A DNA stretch of 64,000 bases from an uncultured Psychroserpens sp. (GTDB taxonomy: Bacteria > Bacteroidota > Bacteroidia > Flavobacteriales > Flavobacteriaceae): contig NZ_CANMRL010000002.1 of NCBI RefSeq assembly GCF_947500255.1, positions 372,001 to 436,000 on the forward strand, written 5' to 3'. The notes below the pieces were generated by a model. It had not been told where the DNA came from. It worked only from the letters and a program-made list of their open reading frames with translations, and searched no databases. Positions within the stretch are counted from its first letter, which is position 1. The number at the start of each line of letters is the position of its first letter. The translations under genes and the position numbers were made by a program. This document shows positions 8,990 through 18,468 of the stretch, piece by piece.

Positions 8990-9667
8990 CTACTCGATGA
9001 GTTTTAATTTATGAAGATTCTCAATTTTTATTTGCTTCCCTTGGGTTGAAATAAAACCATCTTTTTTAAATTGAGATAAGATTCGAATAGCAGATTCGGT
9101 TGCAGTTCCAACAACATTAGCATAATCTTCTCGAGAAAGATTAATGGCTAGAAAACCATCATCATCAACTCCAAAATTGTCATTCAAATAGATGAGAACA
9201 TCGGCCAATCTATTTTTAACCGATTTCTGAGCCATATCGACAATCACATTATCAGATTCTTTCAAATCATGAGCCATTTGCTGAAGCATATCTAAAGTGA
9301 ATTTTGGGTTTTTTTGAAGGTCTTGCATAATTTCACTCTTTGGAATAAAACACACTTCCATATCGTTTAATGCTACGGCACTCAAATTTGCCGACTCTTC
9401 ACCTACCAAAGAACGTTGTCCCAATAAATCACCTTTAACTACCAACTTTACAATATGATCCTTTCCATTAGAGCTTAATTTAGATAACTTACAAACACCA
9501 TCTTTTACACAAAACACACCATTAACGGCATCACCTTCTTCAAAAATAACCTCACCTTTTTTGATACTTCTAGAAGTCTTACATCCAGATATTCGCACTA
9601 ACTCTTCTCTGGTTAGTGCTTTAAGAGAATTGAATTGCCTAATAATACATTGTTCACATTTACTCAT
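8990..9667 (-). CDS. Crp/Fnr family transcription regulator, Fnr-like
   Basis: 225-residue regulator with a cyclic-nucleotide-binding fold (about 30-130), a long dimer helix and a C-terminal winged helix (LSREDYANVVGTATESAIR, about 172-190). Cysteines sit at positions 4, 7, 29, 53, 59 and 106. The pattern Cys4-x2-Cys7, Cys29 and Cys106 resembles the four ligands of the oxygen-labile cluster in E. coli Fnr, though spacing differs. The recognition helix keeps a Glu and an Arg as in Fnr. It is divergent from the copper ATPase gene of the cbb3 cluster, with a TGA-N6-TCA box between them. It probably activates the oxidase, nos and hemN promoters when oxygen is low. Confidence 0.85.
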   Translation of the reverse strand: MSKCEQCIIRQFNSLKALTREELVRISGCKTSRSIKKGEVIFEEGDAVNGVFCVKDGVCKLSKLSSNGKDHIVKLVVKGDLLGQRSLVGEESANLSAVALNDMEVCFIPKSEIMQDLQKNPKFTLDMLQQMAHDLKESDNVIVDMAQKSVKNRLADVLIYLNDNFGVDDDGFLAINLSREDYANVVGTATESAIRILSQFKKDGFISTQGKQIKIENLHKLKLIE

Positions 9668-9705
9668 AATCGATGTTTAGGTAATCTTGTAAAATTAATC
9701 AAAAC

Positions 9706-9749
9706 ATGACAAATATCATATTATAATCACAGTTCATTTTCAAACTTTG
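9706..9749 (+). promoter_or_regulatory. Fnr-type box and promoter for the copper ATPase gene
   Basis: The box ATGA-CAAATA-TCAT (9706-9719, centre 9712.5) precedes a -7 element AAACTTTG (9742-9749), one mismatch from TAnnTTTG. Centre to last base is 36.5 bp, which puts the box near -41.5, the class II activation position. It lies in the divergent region of the Fnr-like gene and could also influence that gene. Confidence 0.75.
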
Positions 9750-9774
9750 CATCAGGTATAAATGAGCAAATAAT

Positions 9775-12156
9775 ATGGACAAGTTATCTTGTTTCCACTG
9801 TGGTGATGATTGTGACAATACAAATATCACCTTCAACGAAAAGAACTTCTGCTGTAATGGCTGTAAGACCGTTTATGAGATATTCTCAGAAAATGATCTC
9901 ACCTGTTATTATGATTTGCAGACTTCTCCTGGCGCTGTACCAAAAGAAATCCAAGGCAAATACGATTTTTTATCTCAAGATAATATCATCGAAAAGCTCA
10001 CTGAATTTAATGATGGAAGCATTCAAATTGCGACACTCTACATTCCTCATATTCACTGTAGTTCTTGTATTTGGATTTTAGAGAATCTCAATAAATTAAA
10101 TGAAGACATTACCGCTTCACAAGTGAATTTTGGTAAGAAAACCGTTCGTATTACTTACAATTCGGAAAAGGTTACACTTAAAGATACGGTCTTACTTTTA
10201 AGTACTATTGGTTACGAACCCTATATTTCGCTAGACGATTTTAAAACTGGGCAGCAACATGTCAATAGAAGTCTTATCTATAAGCTAGGTATTGCTGGTT
10301 TTGCCTTCGGAAATGTGATGTTTTTATCTTTTCCTGAGTATTTTGAAGTAGGCGAATTCTGGTTAGAGCAGTACAAACATCTATTTCGTTGGTTGATGTT
10401 TGCATTTTCAATTCCTGTAGTTTTCTATGCTGGTCGTGATTACTTTATATCTGCTTATAAAGGTTTAAACTCTAAGTTATTAAATATTGATGTGCCCATA
10501 GCTTTAGGGATTGCTGTACTATTCATTAGAAGTACTGCAGAAATCATCTTCGACCTAGGTTCTGGTTTTTTTGATAGTCTTACTGGTTTGGTATTCTTTT
10601 TATTACTGGGGAAGTTCTTTCAGCAAAAAACATATACGTTCTTATCATTTGAACGCGATTACAAATCTTATTTTCCAATTGCTGTTACCAAAATAACATC
10701 AGTTGGTAATGAATCGCCAATTCAAGTTTATGACATCAAAAAAGGTGATCGATTACTCATTAGAAATGAAGAGCTTATTCCTGTTGATGGTATTCTTATT
10801 AATGGAAAAGCAAGAATCGACTATAGTTTTGTTACTGGCGAATCTGAAACGGTTAGCAAACAATCTGGTGATAAATTATATGCTGGAGGAAAGCAAACTT
10901 CAGGAGTGATTGAAATGGAAGCCATTAAATCGGTTGAACAAAGTTATCTCACACAATTGTGGAGTAATGATGTATTTAATAAGAATAAAGAAGACGGCTT
11001 TACCACTTTAACCAATGCTATCAGTAAACGGTTTACTATAGCTGTACTTAGCATTGCTATTATTGCCACCTTGTTTTGGTTGGCTACAGATGCTTCTAAG
11101 GCTATGAATGTATTTACAGCAGTATTGATTATTGCTTGTCCGTGTGCAATTGCATTATCAGCACCTTTTACCTTCGGAAATTTGCTACGCATCTTCGGAA
11201 AGCTAAAATTTTATGTCAAAAACGCATCAGTTATTGAGCAGTTAGCAAGAGTGAATACGATTATTTTTGATAAAACAGGAACGATAACCTCTAACCAAAA
11301 AAGCACTGCCAATTATGAAGGCGTAGCGCTCACATCTTCAGAAGAAACATTACTAAAAAATACGCTTCGTGGTTCTAATCATCCGTTGAGTAGAACTTTA
11401 TATGATATTCTGGATGAACACCATATTATTTCTCTCAATCATTTTGAAGAACACCTCGGAAAAGGTATTGAAGCAACTCATGATAACAATCATATCAAAA
11501 TTGGATCGGCAAGTTTTGTCGGCACAACTGAATCTTCAGTTTTGAATACAACGGTACATATTAGTACAAATGATCATTACAAAGGAAAGTTTACATTTTA
11601 CAATAGCTACAGGAAAGGTCTCTCAAAACTATTTAATCAACTTAAAAAACACTATGATTTAGTGATCTTGTCTGGTGACAATGAAGGAGAACTTGAAAAT
11701 CTAAAAAAACTATTGCCTTCAAAAACCAAACTCATTTTTAATCAAAAACCAGATGATAAATTGGAGTACATCAAATATCATCAATCTGAAGGCGCGAAAG
11801 TACTAATGGTTGGCGACGGATTAAATGATGCAGGTGCTTTAGCTCAGAGTAATGTTGGCATTGCACTCTCAGAAAATGTGAATGTATTTTCTCCAGCCTG
11901 TGACGCGATTTTAGATGCTTCAAAGTTTAAGCAACTGAATAAATTTATTAAGGCTTCAAAACGTGCCATAGATATCATAAAATGGAGCTTTGCCTTATCA
12001 TTTATTTACAATATTATCGGACTCTACTTCGCAGTAACAGGTCAATTAGCCCCTGTTGTCGCTGCTATTTTAATGCCATTAAGCTCAATAAGTATTGTTG
12101 TATTTACCACTATAGCAACAACTATTTTGGGTAAAAAAATAAATGAGAAAGAATAG
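9775..12156 (+). CDS. ccoI: Copper-transporting P-type ATPase of the cbb3 cluster
   Basis: 793-residue P1B-type ATPase. It begins with a Cys-rich metal-binding segment (C6FHC, then CCNGC near residue 27), then an HMA-like domain with a CSSC motif (HIHCSSCIWIL, about 92-102), eight predicted membrane spans, the metal-site motif CPC (455-457), the phosphorylation motif DKTGT (Asp499), and the hinge VGDGLNDAGAL. This Cys-rich N-terminus plus CPC is typical of FixI/CcoI/CopA2 pumps, which export Cu(I) slowly for insertion into cytochrome cbb3 oxidase. The next genes are ccoS and ccoNO, which fits. It has its own Fnr-type promoter. Confidence 0.92.
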   Translation: MDKLSCFHCGDDCDNTNITFNEKNFCCNGCKTVYEIFSENDLTCYYDLQTSPGAVPKEIQGKYDFLSQDNIIEKLTEFNDGSIQIATLYIPHIHCSSCIWILENLNKLNEDITASQVNFGKKTVRITYNSEKVTLKDTVLLLSTIGYEPYISLDDFKTGQQHVNRSLIYKLGIAGFAFGNVMFLSFPEYFEVGEFWLEQYKHLFRWLMFAFSIPVVFYAGRDYFISAYKGLNSKLLNIDVPIALGIAVLFIRSTAEIIFDLGSGFFDSLTGLVFFLLLGKFFQQKTYTFLSFERDYKSYFPIAVTKITSVGNESPIQVYDIKKGDRLLIRNEELIPVDGILINGKARIDYSFVTGESETVSKQSGDKLYAGGKQTSGVIEMEAIKSVEQSYLTQLWSNDVFNKNKEDGFTTLTNAISKRFTIAVLSIAIIATLFWLATDASKAMNVFTAVLIIACPCAIALSAPFTFGNLLRIFGKLKFYVKNASVIEQLARVNTIIFDKTGTITSNQKSTANYEGVALTSSEETLLKNTLRGSNHPLSRTLYDILDEHHIISLNHFEEHLGKGIEATHDNNHIKIGSASFVGTTESSVLNTTVHISTNDHYKGKFTFYNSYRKGLSKLFNQLKKHYDLVILSGDNEGELENLKKLLPSKTKLIFNQKPDDKLEYIKYHQSEGAKVLMVGDGLNDAGALAQSNVGIALSENVNVFSPACDAILDASKFKQLNKFIKASKRAIDIIKWSFALSFIYNIIGLYFAVTGQLAPVVAAILMPLSSISIVVFTTIATTILGKKINEKE

Positions 12157-12197
12157 ATGAAAATAAGTATGCATAAAAAAATAAAAATAATTATCAA

Positions 12198-12243
12198 ACA
12201 TGATATAAGTCATGTTTTAAGAACCATCTCAAGCGTAATTTTG
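12198..12243 (+). promoter_or_regulatory. Fnr-type box and promoter for ccoS-ccoNOQP
   Basis: ACATGA-TATAAG-TCATGT (12198-12215, perfect 6-bp arms, centre 12206.5) precedes a perfect TAnnTTTG element, TAATTTTG (12236-12243). The distance is again 36.5 bp. The ccoS start codon follows at 12264. This is the best example of the operator in the window. Confidence 0.85.
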
Positions 12244-12263
12244 AACCATAACTCCTAATAGGT

Positions 12264-12452
12264 ATGAGTGTTATATATATTTTGTTAAGTATCAGCATTG
12301 TTGTTGCTATTGTATTTTTTATTGCATTTATAACTGCAGTAAAAAAAGGACAGTATGACGATAGCTATACGCCTTCTGTTAGAATGCTTTTTGACGACGA
12401 ACTCGTAAAAGAGCAACCAAAACCATCTATTAAAATAAAAAAGACTAATTAA
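12264..12452 (+). CDS. ccoS: cbb3 oxidase assembly protein CcoS
   Basis: A 62-residue protein with one N-terminal membrane span (about residues 3-27) and a short cytoplasmic tail, MSVIYILLSISIVVA then KKGQYDDSYTPSVRMLFDDE. Size, single span and the acidic DD motif after the span match CcoS/FixS, which is needed to load heme b and copper into cytochrome cbb3. The gene lies 7 bp before ccoNO and is the first gene of the operon driven by the Fnr-type promoter at 12198-12243. Confidence 0.9.
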   Translation: MSVIYILLSISIVVAIVFFIAFITAVKKGQYDDSYTPSVRMLFDDELVKEQPKPSIKIKKTN

Positions 12453-12458
12453 ATTATT

Positions 12459-14663
12459 ATGGAAGTTCAACAGTTTCATTACGATAATAAAATCGTTAAA
12501 AATTTCCTCTATGCAACCATGCTTTGGGGAGTTGTAGGAATGCTAATAGGATTACTATTGGCATTTATGTTTTTATTCCCTAACATGACCGACGGTATTT
12601 CTTGGTTGAGTTTTGGTCGATTAAGACCTTTACACACTAATGCTGTCATTTTTGCCTTTGTTGGGAATGCCATCTTTGCTGGTGTTTACTATTCGGTACA
12701 GCGTTTATTAAAGGCAAGAATGTTCAACGACACCTTAAGTAAAATAAACTTTTGGGGTTGGCAACTTATCATTGTTGGTGCTGCCATTACTCTACCTTTA
12801 GGTTATACAACATCAAAAGAATATGCCGAATTAGAATGGCCTTTTGATATTGCCATTGCCGTTATTTGGGTTGTTTTTGGTTGGAACTTAATTGGAACCA
12901 TATTAAAAAGACGACAACGCCATTTATATGTAGCCATCTGGTTTTACCTCGCCACGTTCGTGACTGTTGCAGTTTTACATATTTTCAACAGTTTGGAGAT
13001 ACCTGTTAGCGGACTTAAAAGTTACTCTGTTTATGCAGGTGTTCAGGATGCGCTGGTACAATGGTGGTATGGTCATAATGCTGTTGCCTTTTTCTTAACA
13101 ACACCATTCTTAGGATTGATGTATTACTTTGTTCCTAAGGCTGCCAATAGACCTGTTTACTCTTACAGGTTATCCATTGTTCACTTTTGGTCGCTCATCT
13201 TCATTTACATTTGGGCTGGTCCACATCACTTATTATATACATCACTTCCAGGTTGGGCGCAAAATCTTGGTGTTGCATTTTCTGTAATGCTATTAATGCC
13301 ATCTTGGGGAGGAATGATTAACGGACTCCTAACACTTCGTGGTGCATGGGACAAAGTAAGAACAGATCCTGTTTTAAAATTCATGGTAGTAGCCATAACA
13401 GGTTATGGTATGGCAACATTTGAAGGTCCAATGCTATCCCTTAAAAGTATGAATGCCATGGCGCATTTTACAGATTGGATCATTGCACATGTTCACGTTG
13501 GTGCTCTAGCTTGGAATGGCTTTTTAACCTTTGGAATGATCTATTACTTAGTTCCGAAGTTATTTAAAACAAAATTACATTCTTTAGCATTAGCCAATTT
13601 ACACTTTTGGATAGGAACGCTAGGAATCATTTTTTATGCATTACCAATGTATGTTGCTGGTTTCCAGCAATGGGCTATGTGGAAACAATTTAGTCCAGAC
13701 GGTAGATTAGAATATGGTAATTTCCTTGAAACAGTAACAGCTATAATGCCTATGTACTGGATGCGTGCTATTGGAGGTACTTTATTTATCACAGGTATGA
13801 TTATCATGGTTATAAATGTGATTATCACGATTAGAAATGGTAGCAAAGTAAGCGATGAATTAGCAGAAGCTGCTGCTTTGAAACGTGTCTCTAAAAGACG
13901 TGTTGTAGGTGAAGGATGGCATACTTGGTTAGAACGTAAACCAGTTAAGTTAACCATTTTTGCTACAATCGCTATCTTAATTGGTGGTATCGTACAGATT
14001 GTTCCAACTTTATTGGTAAAATCCAATATTCCAACTATTACCAGTGTAAAACCATATACGCCTTTAGAACTAGAAGGAAGAGATATTTATATTAGAGAAG
14101 GTTGTGTAGGTTGTCACTCACAAATGGTAAGGCCATTTAGAAATGAAGTTGCACGATATGGCGAATACTCTAAAGCTGGAGAGTTTGTTTATGATCATCC
14201 ATTCTTATGGGGAAGTAAACGTACTGGACCTGACCTTCACCGCGTTGGTGGTAGGTATACAGATTCATGGCACTTCAAGCATATGTATAATCCTCAAGAA
14301 ATCTCTGATGGCTCAATAATGCCAGCTTACCAATGGCTTATTAAAAACGGATTGGATAAATCACTAACAGAAGCTAAAATGAGAGCTATGGTCAAACTGG
14401 GTGTGCCATACACAGATGAAGATATTAATACTGCACAACAGCAAATGAATGCTCAAGCAGAAACTATAGTTGAAAATCTAAAAGAAGACCCTGACCTAGC
14501 AACCTCTTTCGTTGAAGGTAAAGAAGAAGCCTTAGCTAAAGGTGAAACATACATTGAAATAAAAGAACGTGAGATTATAGCTGTAATTGCTTATCTCCAA
14601 AGATTAGGAACAGATATTAAAGTATCTGACATAGAAGAATTAACAACCACAGAAAACGAATAG
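12459..14663 (+). CDS. ccoNO: cbb3 oxidase subunits I and II as one chain (CcoN-CcoO)
   Basis: 734 residues, the fused form usual in Bacteroidota. Residues 1-480 are CcoN: twelve-span heme-copper core with heme ligand candidates His59 (RPLHTNAV) and the HVHVG motif, and CuB-site histidines in WWYGHNAV and GPHHLLY. After a further span at about 507-528, the CcoO part carries one heme c site, CVGCH (549-553), with an axial Met likely in IMPAYQWL. It ends with acidic residues. Together with CcoP and CcoQ it reduces oxygen with high affinity at the inner membrane. Separate ccoN and ccoO genes are found in most Proteobacteria; here there is no stop between them. Confidence 0.95.
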   Translation: MEVQQFHYDNKIVKNFLYATMLWGVVGMLIGLLLAFMFLFPNMTDGISWLSFGRLRPLHTNAVIFAFVGNAIFAGVYYSVQRLLKARMFNDTLSKINFWGWQLIIVGAAITLPLGYTTSKEYAELEWPFDIAIAVIWVVFGWNLIGTILKRRQRHLYVAIWFYLATFVTVAVLHIFNSLEIPVSGLKSYSVYAGVQDALVQWWYGHNAVAFFLTTPFLGLMYYFVPKAANRPVYSYRLSIVHFWSLIFIYIWAGPHHLLYTSLPGWAQNLGVAFSVMLLMPSWGGMINGLLTLRGAWDKVRTDPVLKFMVVAITGYGMATFEGPMLSLKSMNAMAHFTDWIIAHVHVGALAWNGFLTFGMIYYLVPKLFKTKLHSLALANLHFWIGTLGIIFYALPMYVAGFQQWAMWKQFSPDGRLEYGNFLETVTAIMPMYWMRAIGGTLFITGMIIMVINVIITIRNGSKVSDELAEAAALKRVSKRRVVGEGWHTWLERKPVKLTIFATIAILIGGIVQIVPTLLVKSNIPTITSVKPYTPLELEGRDIYIREGCVGCHSQMVRPFRNEVARYGEYSKAGEFVYDHPFLWGSKRTGPDLHRVGGRYTDSWHFKHMYNPQEISDGSIMPAYQWLIKNGLDKSLTEAKMRAMVKLGVPYTDEDINTAQQQMNAQAETIVENLKEDPDLATSFVEGKEEALAKGETYIEIKEREIIAVIAYLQRLGTDIKVSDIEELTTTENE

Positions 14664-14666
14664 ATC

Positions 14667-14852
14667 ATGCTAAAATTTGTAAAAAACCATATGGAAAGCA
14701 TCACAGGTATAGAAATCTATCCTTTGATCTCTTTAGTTATATTTTTCAGTTTTTTTGTCATCTTATTTTGGTGGGTAATAACTGCAAAAAAAGAATACAT
14801 CACTACCGTGAGTAATATTCCATTAGACAACCAAAATCCATCAGAATTATGA
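14667..14852 (+). CDS. ccoQ: CcoQ/FixQ-like small oxidase subunit
   Basis: 61 residues with one membrane span (about 19-38: YPLISLVIFFSFFVILFWWV) and a short polar tail. Its position, 3 bp after ccoNO and overlapping ccoP by 4 bases, together with size and topology, identify it as the CcoQ/FixQ component that stabilises the oxidase. Sequence conservation in this family is weak, so the call leans on context. Confidence 0.85.
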   Translation: MLKFVKNHMESITGIEIYPLISLVIFFSFFVILFWWVITAKKEYITTVSNIPLDNQNPSEL

Positions 14853-15817
14853 GAAATATACCATCATGGATAAGAGTACCTGTAGTATTCTTTATCATTT
14901 TCGGACTTACAGAATATTTTATAGATTCTGGTGACGAACCAGCATTTATAGCAGAACCTTTGGTATCATTATTTTTGGTACTTGTATTCCTTATTCTAGT
15001 TGCGATCGAAGCCATTGTTGGCGCTCTAGATAATGTACTATATCAAAGTTTAGATGCGGAAGCTAAAGCAAGATATGAAGCGAAAAGAGCTGCTCCTCCA
15101 AAATTCATTAGTTGGATTAAAAAGCTTTATCAAAAATCATTGGGACAAAAACCTATCGAAGAAGAACACGATATCATTCTTGATCATAATTATGACGGAA
15201 TCAAAGAGTTAGATAACGACTTACCGCCATGGTGGCTATATGGTTTCTATGCTTCTATTATATTCGGATTTGTATATATGGCCAAGTATCACATTTTTAA
15301 TGGGCCAGACCAATACCAAGAGTTAGAAGCTAATATTGTTCAGGCTAACATAGAACTTGAAGAATATAGAAAAAATGCTAAAAACCTTGTCGATTTTAAT
15401 ACAGTAACTGTCTTAACTGATCCTGCCGATCTAGCAAGCGGAAAAGAAATTTTTGAATTGAATTGTGTCGCCTGCCATGCCATTGATGGAGGTGGCGGAA
15501 TTGGTGCAAACCTAACTGATAAGTATTGGATTTTAGGTGGTGGCATCAACAACGTTTTTAAAACGGTTTCCGAAGGTGGTCGTGATGGTAAAGGGATGAT
15601 TGCTTGGAATCAAAATTTGAGTCCGGCGGAAATTGCCCAAGTATCTAGCTACGTTCTTAAATTTCAAGGTACAACACCCGAAAAACCTAAAGCTTCAGAA
15701 GGTGAAATATGGGTTGATGAAAGTGCTGTTTCAGAAGAAGAAACTGAAGCAACAGGCACCATTGCACCAGAAACAATTGAAGTACAAACAGACTCTATTA
15801 GTACTACAGAACAATAA
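14849..15817 (+). CDS. ccoP: cbb3 oxidase subunit III (CcoP), single heme
   Basis: 322 residues. Two N-terminal spans (about 7-25 and 33-55), a cytoplasmic loop, the CcoP signature around LDHNYDGIKELDNDLPPWW, a third span (about 130-148), then one cytochrome c domain with CVACH at 206-210 and a candidate axial Met in GMIAWNQ. The C-terminal 50 residues are acidic and Thr/Glu rich. Proteobacterial CcoP has two heme c sites; only one is present here. The frame overlaps ccoQ and leads straight into ccoG (2-bp gap). Its role is electron entry from soluble cytochrome c to the CcoO heme. Confidence 0.92.
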   Translation: MRNIPSWIRVPVVFFIIFGLTEYFIDSGDEPAFIAEPLVSLFLVLVFLILVAIEAIVGALDNVLYQSLDAEAKARYEAKRAAPPKFISWIKKLYQKSLGQKPIEEEHDIILDHNYDGIKELDNDLPPWWLYGFYASIIFGFVYMAKYHIFNGPDQYQELEANIVQANIELEEYRKNAKNLVDFNTVTVLTDPADLASGKEIFELNCVACHAIDGGGGIGANLTDKYWILGGGINNVFKTVSEGGRDGKGMIAWNQNLSPAEIAQVSSYVLKFQGTTPEKPKASEGEIWVDESAVSEEETEATGTIAPETIEVQTDSISTTEQ

Positions 15818-15819
15818 TA

Positions 15820-17244
15820 ATGGAAACACCCGAGAACGAAACATTTAGAGATTCGATTGGTACTGTAACCGACGAAGGGAAACGTGCTTGGGTGTATCCA
15901 AAAAAACCAAGCGGTCGTTATTATGAAAGACGAAAAATTGTTAGTTACGGACTTTTAGCATTTTTATTTGCTGCACCTTTTATAAAAGTAAGTGGTAATC
16001 AATTTTTACTCTTTAATGTACTAGAACGTCGTTTTAATATTTTTGGATTTCCGTTTTGGCCACAAGATTTTTATCTATTTGTAATTTCAATGCTTATTGG
16101 TGTTGTATTTGTAACACTATTTACCGTTGGCTTTGGTCGAATTTTCTGTGGATGGATTTGTCCGCAAACTATTTTTATGGAAATGGTTTTCCGTAGAATA
16201 GAATATTGGATTGAAGGCGATAGAAATAAACAGCGAAAGCTGGATAGACAAAAATGGAATGCCGAGAAAATTAAAAAACGACTTATAAAGTGGTTCGTTT
16301 TTTTGGTGATTTCGTTCTTAATAGCAAATGTGTTTTTAGCCTATTTGATTGGAAGTGATAAATTAATTAGATATATCACCGAAGGACCATTTGAGCATTT
16401 AAGTACGCTACTTCCACTTATAATTTTTACTGCTGTATTTTATTTTGTTTTTGCTTGGTTTAGAGAGCAAGTTTGCATTATCGCTTGTCCATATGGACGT
16501 TTACAAGGTGTGTTACTAGACAATAAATCTATAGTTGTGGCCTATGATCATAAACGTGGCGAAGGTGAAAGTGGTCGAAAAAAATTTAGAAAAAATGAAG
16601 ATAGAACCGCTCTTGGTCATGGTGATTGTATCGACTGTTTGCAATGTGTACATGTGTGCCCGACTGGAATTGATATCAGAAACGGAACACAATTAGAATG
16701 TGTTAACTGTACAGCGTGTATTGATGAATGCGATCATATTATGGAAAGCATTAATTTACCAAAAGGCTTAATACGATATGCTAGTGAAGATAATATTGAA
16801 AAGAAAAAGAAATTTGAATTTACGCCTAGGTTAAAAGGATATACAGCTGTACTTATCATTTTGATTGGTATACTAACTGGTTTACTTCTGTTGAGAAATG
16901 AAGTTGAAGCTAAAATTTTAAAGCTACCTGGACAAACCTATCAATTAAAAGAAGGAAACATTATTAGTAATGTATATACCTATAAATTAATAAATAAAAC
17001 AACAGACACAATAAGAAATGTACGGTTTAAATTGCGCAAGTATGAAGGCGAGATCAAACCAGTTTCAACTTCAGAAACATTTGAAATTCCGGCTCAAGGT
17101 TTAGCCGAAGGTACATTGTTTATAGAAATCAAAAAAAGTGAGCTCTCTGATGATACTATAAAACTAATGATTGAGGTTTACAATGATACTGAAATCATAG
17201 AAACCACAACTGTTAGTTTTTCAGGACCTAGAACTTATAATTAA
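15820..17244 (+). CDS. ccoG: cbb3 maturation protein CcoG (FixG/RdxA family)
   Basis: 474 residues. Several membrane spans in the first 230 residues carry the cysteine motifs CGWICPQ and CIIACPYGR. Two ferredoxin-type clusters follow (CIDCLQCVHVCP and CVNCTACIDEC, about residues 270-305). A last span at about 340-360 precedes an Ig-like C-terminal domain. The family reduces Cu(II) to Cu(I) for cbb3 assembly. It sits 2 bp after ccoP and 11 bp before fixH, within the oxidase operon. Confidence 0.92.
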   Translation: METPENETFRDSIGTVTDEGKRAWVYPKKPSGRYYERRKIVSYGLLAFLFAAPFIKVSGNQFLLFNVLERRFNIFGFPFWPQDFYLFVISMLIGVVFVTLFTVGFGRIFCGWICPQTIFMEMVFRRIEYWIEGDRNKQRKLDRQKWNAEKIKKRLIKWFVFLVISFLIANVFLAYLIGSDKLIRYITEGPFEHLSTLLPLIIFTAVFYFVFAWFREQVCIIACPYGRLQGVLLDNKSIVVAYDHKRGEGESGRKKFRKNEDRTALGHGDCIDCLQCVHVCPTGIDIRNGTQLECVNCTACIDECDHIMESINLPKGLIRYASEDNIEKKKKFEFTPRLKGYTAVLIILIGILTGLLLLRNEVEAKILKLPGQTYQLKEGNIISNVYTYKLINKTTDTIRNVRFKLRKYEGEIKPVSTSETFEIPAQGLAEGTLFIEIKKSELSDDTIKLMIEVYNDTEIIETTTVSFSGPRTYN

Positions 17245-17255
17245 AACCAAGTATT

Positions 17256-17702
17256 ATGAAACTAAATTGGGGAACAGGAATCGTATTGGCATTTATAGGC
17301 TTTATAAGCTTCATCATGTATTTTGTAATTAATATGAATACATCTGAAAAGTATAACACCTCATTAGTCACTGAAGATTATTACAAAGCAGAATTAGAGT
17401 ATCAAAATGATATCGACAAAGAAAAAAACGCTAGAAACCTAGCTCAAAATATTACTTGGAAACGAACAGAAAAAGGACTGGAAATTAACTTTCCAGAATC
17501 TATGGATATTAGTCAAATTACTGGAAAAGTGTTCCTTTACAGACCATCTAATGAACAAGTAGACTTTGAAACTGCAATTTCATTGTCTCATCACAATTTG
17601 CTCATACCTGACAAACGTTTGTTAGATGGTCGCTGGAACATTAAAGTGGATTGGCAATATAGAGGAAAATCATATCTCTACAAAAAAGAAATCGTGTATT
17701 AA
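17256..17702 (+). CDS. ccoH: FixH family protein (CcoH)
   Basis: 148 residues with one N-terminal span (about 6-26) and a beta-rich periplasmic domain containing the family pattern LVTEDYYKAELEYQ. FixH/CcoH proteins are needed for stable assembly of cytochrome cbb3 and may interact with the copper pump. The stop codon is immediately followed by the start codon of the next gene (17703), a sign of tight translational coupling. Confidence 0.9.
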   Translation: MKLNWGTGIVLAFIGFISFIMYFVINMNTSEKYNTSLVTEDYYKAELEYQNDIDKEKNARNLAQNITWKRTEKGLEINFPESMDISQITGKVFLYRPSNEQVDFETAISLSHHNLLIPDKRLLDGRWNIKVDWQYRGKSYLYKKEIVY

Positions 17703-18404
17703 ATGCTTTGGTCTGCTCTCATATTTGGTCTTTTAGGAAGCTTCCACTGTGTTGGAATGTGTGGCCCTATTGCCTTTATGTTACCTGTAGATAGAAGCAA
17801 TTCAACAAAAAAAATAGTTCAAACCTTTGCGTATCACATCGGAAGACTTTTCGCCTATGGTCTTATTGGATTAGTATTCGGTCTCGTAGGCAAAGGATTA
17901 TACCTCTTTGGAATACAACAGCAATTATCTATTGCCATCGGAGTTTTAATGATTGTAATAGTGCTCATCCCAGTGCAAAAGTTCAATACATATAATTTCT
18001 CAAAACCAATATATAAACTGATTTCAAAAGTGAAGATGTCTTTAGGGAAAGCGTTAAAAAAGAAAACTGCAGACACATTTTTAACTATAGGGTTTCTTAA
18101 TGGTTTTCTTCCTTGTGGTCTAGTTTACATGGCAGTTATAGCGTCTTTAACTATGCAAAATGCCTCATACAGTGCCTTATACATGCTACTATTTGGCATT
18201 GGCACTATTCCTTTGATGACAACCGCTATATATCTTGGTAAGTTCTTAAACACAGCGGTTAAGCGTCGAATTCAGAAAGCTATCCCTGTTTTCGTGATCA
18301 TTATTGGTCTGTTGTTTATTATACGAGGTATGGGGTTAGGTATTCCTTATTTATCTCCTACTCCAGTTGTTGAAATGGCTTCTAGTACTATTGATTGTCA
18401 TTAA
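17703..18404 (+). CDS. UreH/TauE-SafE-like membrane protein of the cbb3 cluster
   Basis: 233 residues with about six membrane spans. The first span carries the motif GSFHCVGMCGPI and the fourth carries NGFLPCGLVYMA; both Cys-containing repeats are typical of the UreH domain group, related to DsbD/CcdA transporters. These genes are a standard last member of flavobacterial cbb3 operons and are thought to help metal or thiol handling during oxidase assembly. Databases often name them sulfite exporter, which the context does not support. Start and the preceding stop abut. Confidence 0.8.
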   Translation: MLWSALIFGLLGSFHCVGMCGPIAFMLPVDRSNSTKKIVQTFAYHIGRLFAYGLIGLVFGLVGKGLYLFGIQQQLSIAIGVLMIVIVLIPVQKFNTYNFSKPIYKLISKVKMSLGKALKKKTADTFLTIGFLNGFLPCGLVYMAVIASLTMQNASYSALYMLLFGIGTIPLMTTAIYLGKFLNTAVKRRIQKAIPVFVIIIGLLFIIRGMGLGIPYLSPTPVVEMASSTIDCH

Positions 18405-18468
18405 AAATAGGAGCAATTTGTTTTCTTAAAACCATCCCAGAACTACAACGTATTCATATTTTTCAATT

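Noticed and set aside
17703-18404. Sulfite exporter function for the TauE/SafE-like protein
   Set aside because: The Cys-containing UreH-type motifs and the position at the end of a cbb3 operon fit oxidase assembly; sulfur metabolism genes are absent nearby.
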